Of a stretch of DNA of 14,877 nt, positions 13,487-14,877 are shown piece by piece. The position numbers were made by a program, and so were the translations under genes. The stretch lies in the NCBI GenBank assembly GCA_964523975.1, contig CAZGBM010000053.1:1-14877 (forward strand). Reading direction: 5' to 3'. The notes beneath the pieces are model-generated. The model saw nothing but the letters and a program-made list of their open reading frames with translations, did not search any database and was not told where the DNA came from. This stretch comes from JAFGHJ01 sp964523975 (lineage in GTDB: Bacteria > Hydrothermota > UBA3072). Positions within the stretch are counted from its first letter, which is position 1. Each line of letters opens with the position of its first letter.

Positions 13487-13905
13487 TGCGGAAGATATTT
13501 GTTGATGCCGATGTAGTTCTTGATTTATTTGCAAAAAGAGAGCCTCATTATAAATACGCAGCTGCTCTTTTTACTTTGATTGACCAATCAAAAGTCAAGG
13601 CTTTTACGAGTTCTCTGGTTATTTCCAACGTATATTATATTCTAAGAAAATTAAAGGAAAGAGAATTTGCCGGTAACAAGGTAAGAAAATTAAGGCTTTT
13701 GCTTAACGTATTAACTATTAATGAGAAAATAATAGATTTAGCCTTATCTTCGAATTTCAAAGATTTCGAGGATGCCATTCAATATTATGCTTCCGCTATG
13801 AACAAAATAGATTTTATTATAACAAGGAATAAGAAAGATTATAAGACAAGTGAAATACCTGTTGTTTCTCCTGAGGAATTTGTGAATTTAGTAAAGGCGG
13901 GTTAG
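13486..13905 (+). CDS. PIN-domain toxin (PIN_3 / VapC-like ribonuclease)
   Basis: A 139-aa PIN-domain protein, probably a Mg2+-dependent RNase that cleaves specific RNAs when freed from the antitoxin. Acidic active-site residues are visible: Asp7 and Asp9 in IFVDADVVLDL, Asp93/Asp96 in FKDFEDAIQYYASAM, and Asp118 in ITRNKKDY. The FVDADVVLDLFAKREPHY start and the ...DFEDA...FIITRNKKDY...VVSPEEFV end are typical of the PF13470 group paired with DUF6364 antitoxins. The length is normal for the family and the frame is intact, so the toxin is probably active. The target RNA is unknown. Confidence 0.9.
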   Translation: MRKIFVDADVVLDLFAKREPHYKYAAALFTLIDQSKVKAFTSSLVISNVYYILRKLKEREFAGNKVRKLRLLLNVLTINEKIIDLALSSNFKDFEDAIQYYASAMNKIDFIITRNKKDYKTSEIPVVSPEEFVNLVKAG

Positions 13906-13907
13906 CT

Positions 13908-13974
13908 AATTTTGCCGTAAAGACACTAAGACACAAAGTTTTTTTAACAACAAATCACACAAATTACACGAATA
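13908..13974 (+). repeat. Dispersed repeats downstream of the toxin gene
   Basis: Two repeat units lie side by side. 13908-13939 (ending GACACTAAGACACAAAGT) matches 14805-14837 closely: 17 of 18 identical over the last part, after a shared AATTTT and GCC start. 13946-13974 is a 29-bp unit that matches 6618-6646 at 26 of 29 positions and the inverted copy 6696-6724 at 27 of 29. They start within 5 bp of the toxin stop codon. Confidence 0.7.
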
Positions 13975-13988
13975 TTTTTATTAATTTT

Positions 13989-14023
13989 CCTAAATCCTAA
14001 ATCCCAAATCCCAAATCCTAATA
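13989..14023 (+). repeat. Heptamer tandem repeat (CCTAAAT/CCCAAAT)n
   Basis: Five consecutive 7-bp units: CCTAAAT twice, CCCAAAT twice, then CCTAATA. A short degenerate tandem array with no coding potential. Confidence 0.7.
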
Positions 14024-14073
14024 GTTACTATTTTCCAATTCATCTATTTTTCTATTTTGCTGTTTTGGCTGTA

Positions 14074-14104
14074 GACTGGCGACTGGTGACTCACGACTGG
14101 AGAC
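14074..14104 (+). repeat. GACTGG word repeat
   Basis: GACTGG occurs three times within 31 bp (14074, 14081, 14095), interspersed with GACTC and GAGACC. It is related in style to the AGTCCGGAGTC words at 13068-13092. With the two repeats before it, it accounts for the gap 13906-14148 between the toxin and the DUF3795 gene. Confidence 0.5.
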
Positions 14105-14148
14105 CGATTCGAAGAACCCAGAGATTCAAAAAACAAGACCATGGCCTT

Positions 14149-14724
14149 CTATTTTTCTTTCACCAAATATTCATCAAGAATAGCCTTAAGGATTTTCGCT
14201 TTACTTTTAACGTCATTTTGTTTGATTTTGTCTGCTTTGATTTTAAGATTTGCCTTATCTATTGAGTTTTTAAGCGTTATTGTGTCTATTAATGCCGATA
14301 CTTTGCAGTAATAACTTCTAGATCTGCCATCATTAAATTTTTTTAGCATTGTTTCAAGCAATTTTATACGCACTTTCTGTTGAGCTATAAATTTCTCAAT
14401 TCCGTGTTCTTTGATAAAAATCAAATTAGGCATAATCTTCCTGCAGGGAGGATAAGAAGGAGATTCTTTCATATATCGGTATTCTTCATCACTTTTGAAT
14501 TTTGAACACGGGAAATCTGAGCACTCAGAACAAATTTCAAGATTTTTTTTCTTGACGCAACAGGTTATGAAGGAACATGATGGATGTTTATTGAAGAAAT
14601 CAGGGCCAGCACATCCGGGACATCTTGAAGTCCCTACAGTATAGTATCTGGGGCATAAGCCGCAATCAAGTCCACATACACCAATTATTGGGTATTTTTT
14701 CAAAATAAAGCTTGGTTTTCCCAT
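14149..14724 (-). CDS. DUF3795 cysteine-rich protein
   Basis: A 191-aa cytosolic protein of unknown function with 11 cysteines in its first 73 residues. They lie at 17, 21, 24 (CGLDCGLCP), 35, 38 (CPGC), 50, 55, 56, 65, 68 and 73 (CSECSDFPC). This is the DUF3795 pattern, which looks suited to binding two or more zinc ions or Fe-S clusters. The C-terminal half is Lys-rich and helical, with KKFNDGRSRSYYCKVSALID and ILKAILDEYLVKEK. I chose the ATG at 14724 because AAAGGGGG (14739-14732) lies 7 nt upstream and the predicted promoter starts transcription near 14767, excluding the longer in-frame extension to 14802. It appears to be a single-gene transcription unit. Confidence 0.82.
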   Translation of the reverse strand: MGKPSFILKKYPIIGVCGLDCGLCPRYYTVGTSRCPGCAGPDFFNKHPSCSFITCCVKKKNLEICSECSDFPCSKFKSDEEYRYMKESPSYPPCRKIMPNLIFIKEHGIEKFIAQQKVRIKLLETMLKKFNDGRSRSYYCKVSALIDTITLKNSIDKANLKIKADKIKQNDVKSKAKILKAILDEYLVKEK

Positions 14725-14731
14725 GATTATA

Positions 14732-14739
14732 CCCCCTTT
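14732..14739 (-). promoter_or_regulatory. Ribosome binding site deciding the DUF3795 start
   Basis: AAAGGGGG on the minus strand, 7 nt before the ATG at 14724. The possible start at 14802 would lie upstream of the predicted transcription start, so 14724 is preferred. Confidence 0.7.
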
Positions 14740-14773
14740 AATCCGTTTGGAATTTCGAATAATTTGTTTATAA

Positions 14774-14802
14774 ATAATATTGAAAAAAAGACTAAATGTC
14801 AA
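14774..14802 (-). promoter_or_regulatory. Promoter of the DUF3795 gene
   Basis: Minus-strand TTGACA (14802-14797), a 17-bp spacer and TATTAT (14779-14774), matching consensus at 11 of 12 positions. The -35 box directly abuts the repeat that begins at 14805. Confidence 0.6.
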
Positions 14803-14804
14803 GG

Positions 14805-14877
14805 AATTTTAGCCACGGAGATACTAAGACACAAAGTCCAACCCTAAAAGATTCAGACAGGATTTACAGGATCAACA
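14805..14877 (+). repeat. Dispersed repeat (ACTAAGACACAAAGT family) plus ACAGGAT words
   Basis: 14805-14837 is the second direct copy of the repeat at 13908-13939. It is followed by ACAGGAT at 14857-14863 and 14866-14872, a 9-bp periodic word that runs off the window end. No gene is visible after 14724 on either strand. Confidence 0.65.

Noticed and set aside
13908..14104. CRISPR-like array
   Set aside because: The units differ from one another, have no constant repeat-spacer spacing, and no cas genes are nearby.
14065..14265. 66-codon plus-strand frame
   Set aside because: It spans the GACTGG repeat and the antisense of the DUF3795 3' end; no start signals.
14725..14802. N-terminal extension of the DUF3795 protein starting at 14802
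   Set aside because: It overlaps the predicted promoter, and an excellent ribosome binding site precedes the ATG at 14724.

Overview
The window looks like part of an AT-rich genome of an uncultured Gram-negative bacterium. The evidence is strong AAGGAGG-type ribosome binding sites, consensus TTGACA/TATAAT promoters, a PorV-like outer-membrane protein remnant, and intergenic gaps full of short word-like repeats. The PorV-like remnant and the DUF6364/PIN toxin-antitoxin pair are the kind of genes I associate with candidate lineages around WOR-3, Cloacimonadota and the FCB bacteria. That placement is a guess from gene content; no rRNA or marker gene is present.

Layout. 1-346 (minus) is the N-terminal part of ornithine aminotransferase, divergent from a small zincin-like metalloprotease (519-887). 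After a repeat-rich gap come leuA, leuC, leuD and ilvD (1351-6424, plus). leuA, leuC and leuD are almost contiguous; ilvD is separated from leuD by a ~118 bp repeat-bearing insert that appears to have duplicated the ilvD start region. leuB, ilvB/N and ilvC are not in the window. Next come a nested inverted-repeat region (6494-6795), a DUF2784 membrane protein (minus), and a PorV/PorQ-like gene that is broken: it has an in-frame stop and its 3' end abuts the signalling operon.

7709-12225 (minus) is a three-gene signalling operon: a membrane PAS-GAF histidine kinase, an Rcp1/CheY-like single-domain receiver (4-nt overlap) and a soluble hybrid kinase (REC-GAF-HisKA-HATPase-REC). Both kinases carry the same GAF-like module with an identically spaced Cys-x19-Cys-x2-Cys-Pro motif, so they probably sense related cues and may exchange phosphate through the receiver. 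The operon has a near-perfect promoter and a ~290-nt leader.

12580-12954 (minus) is a carboxymuconolactone-decarboxylase family protein. 13238-13905 (plus) is a toxin-antitoxin operon (DUF6364 antitoxin, PIN toxin) with a consensus promoter flanked by two TACGTA palindromes. 14149-14724 (minus) is a Cys-rich DUF3795 protein lying between two direct copies of a dispersed repeat.

The best candidates for something little described are the shared cysteine-bearing sensor module of the kinase operon and the dispersed intergenic repeat families, one of which seems to have inserted inside the leu-ilvD operon. I found no tRNA, rRNA, CRISPR array or transposase.
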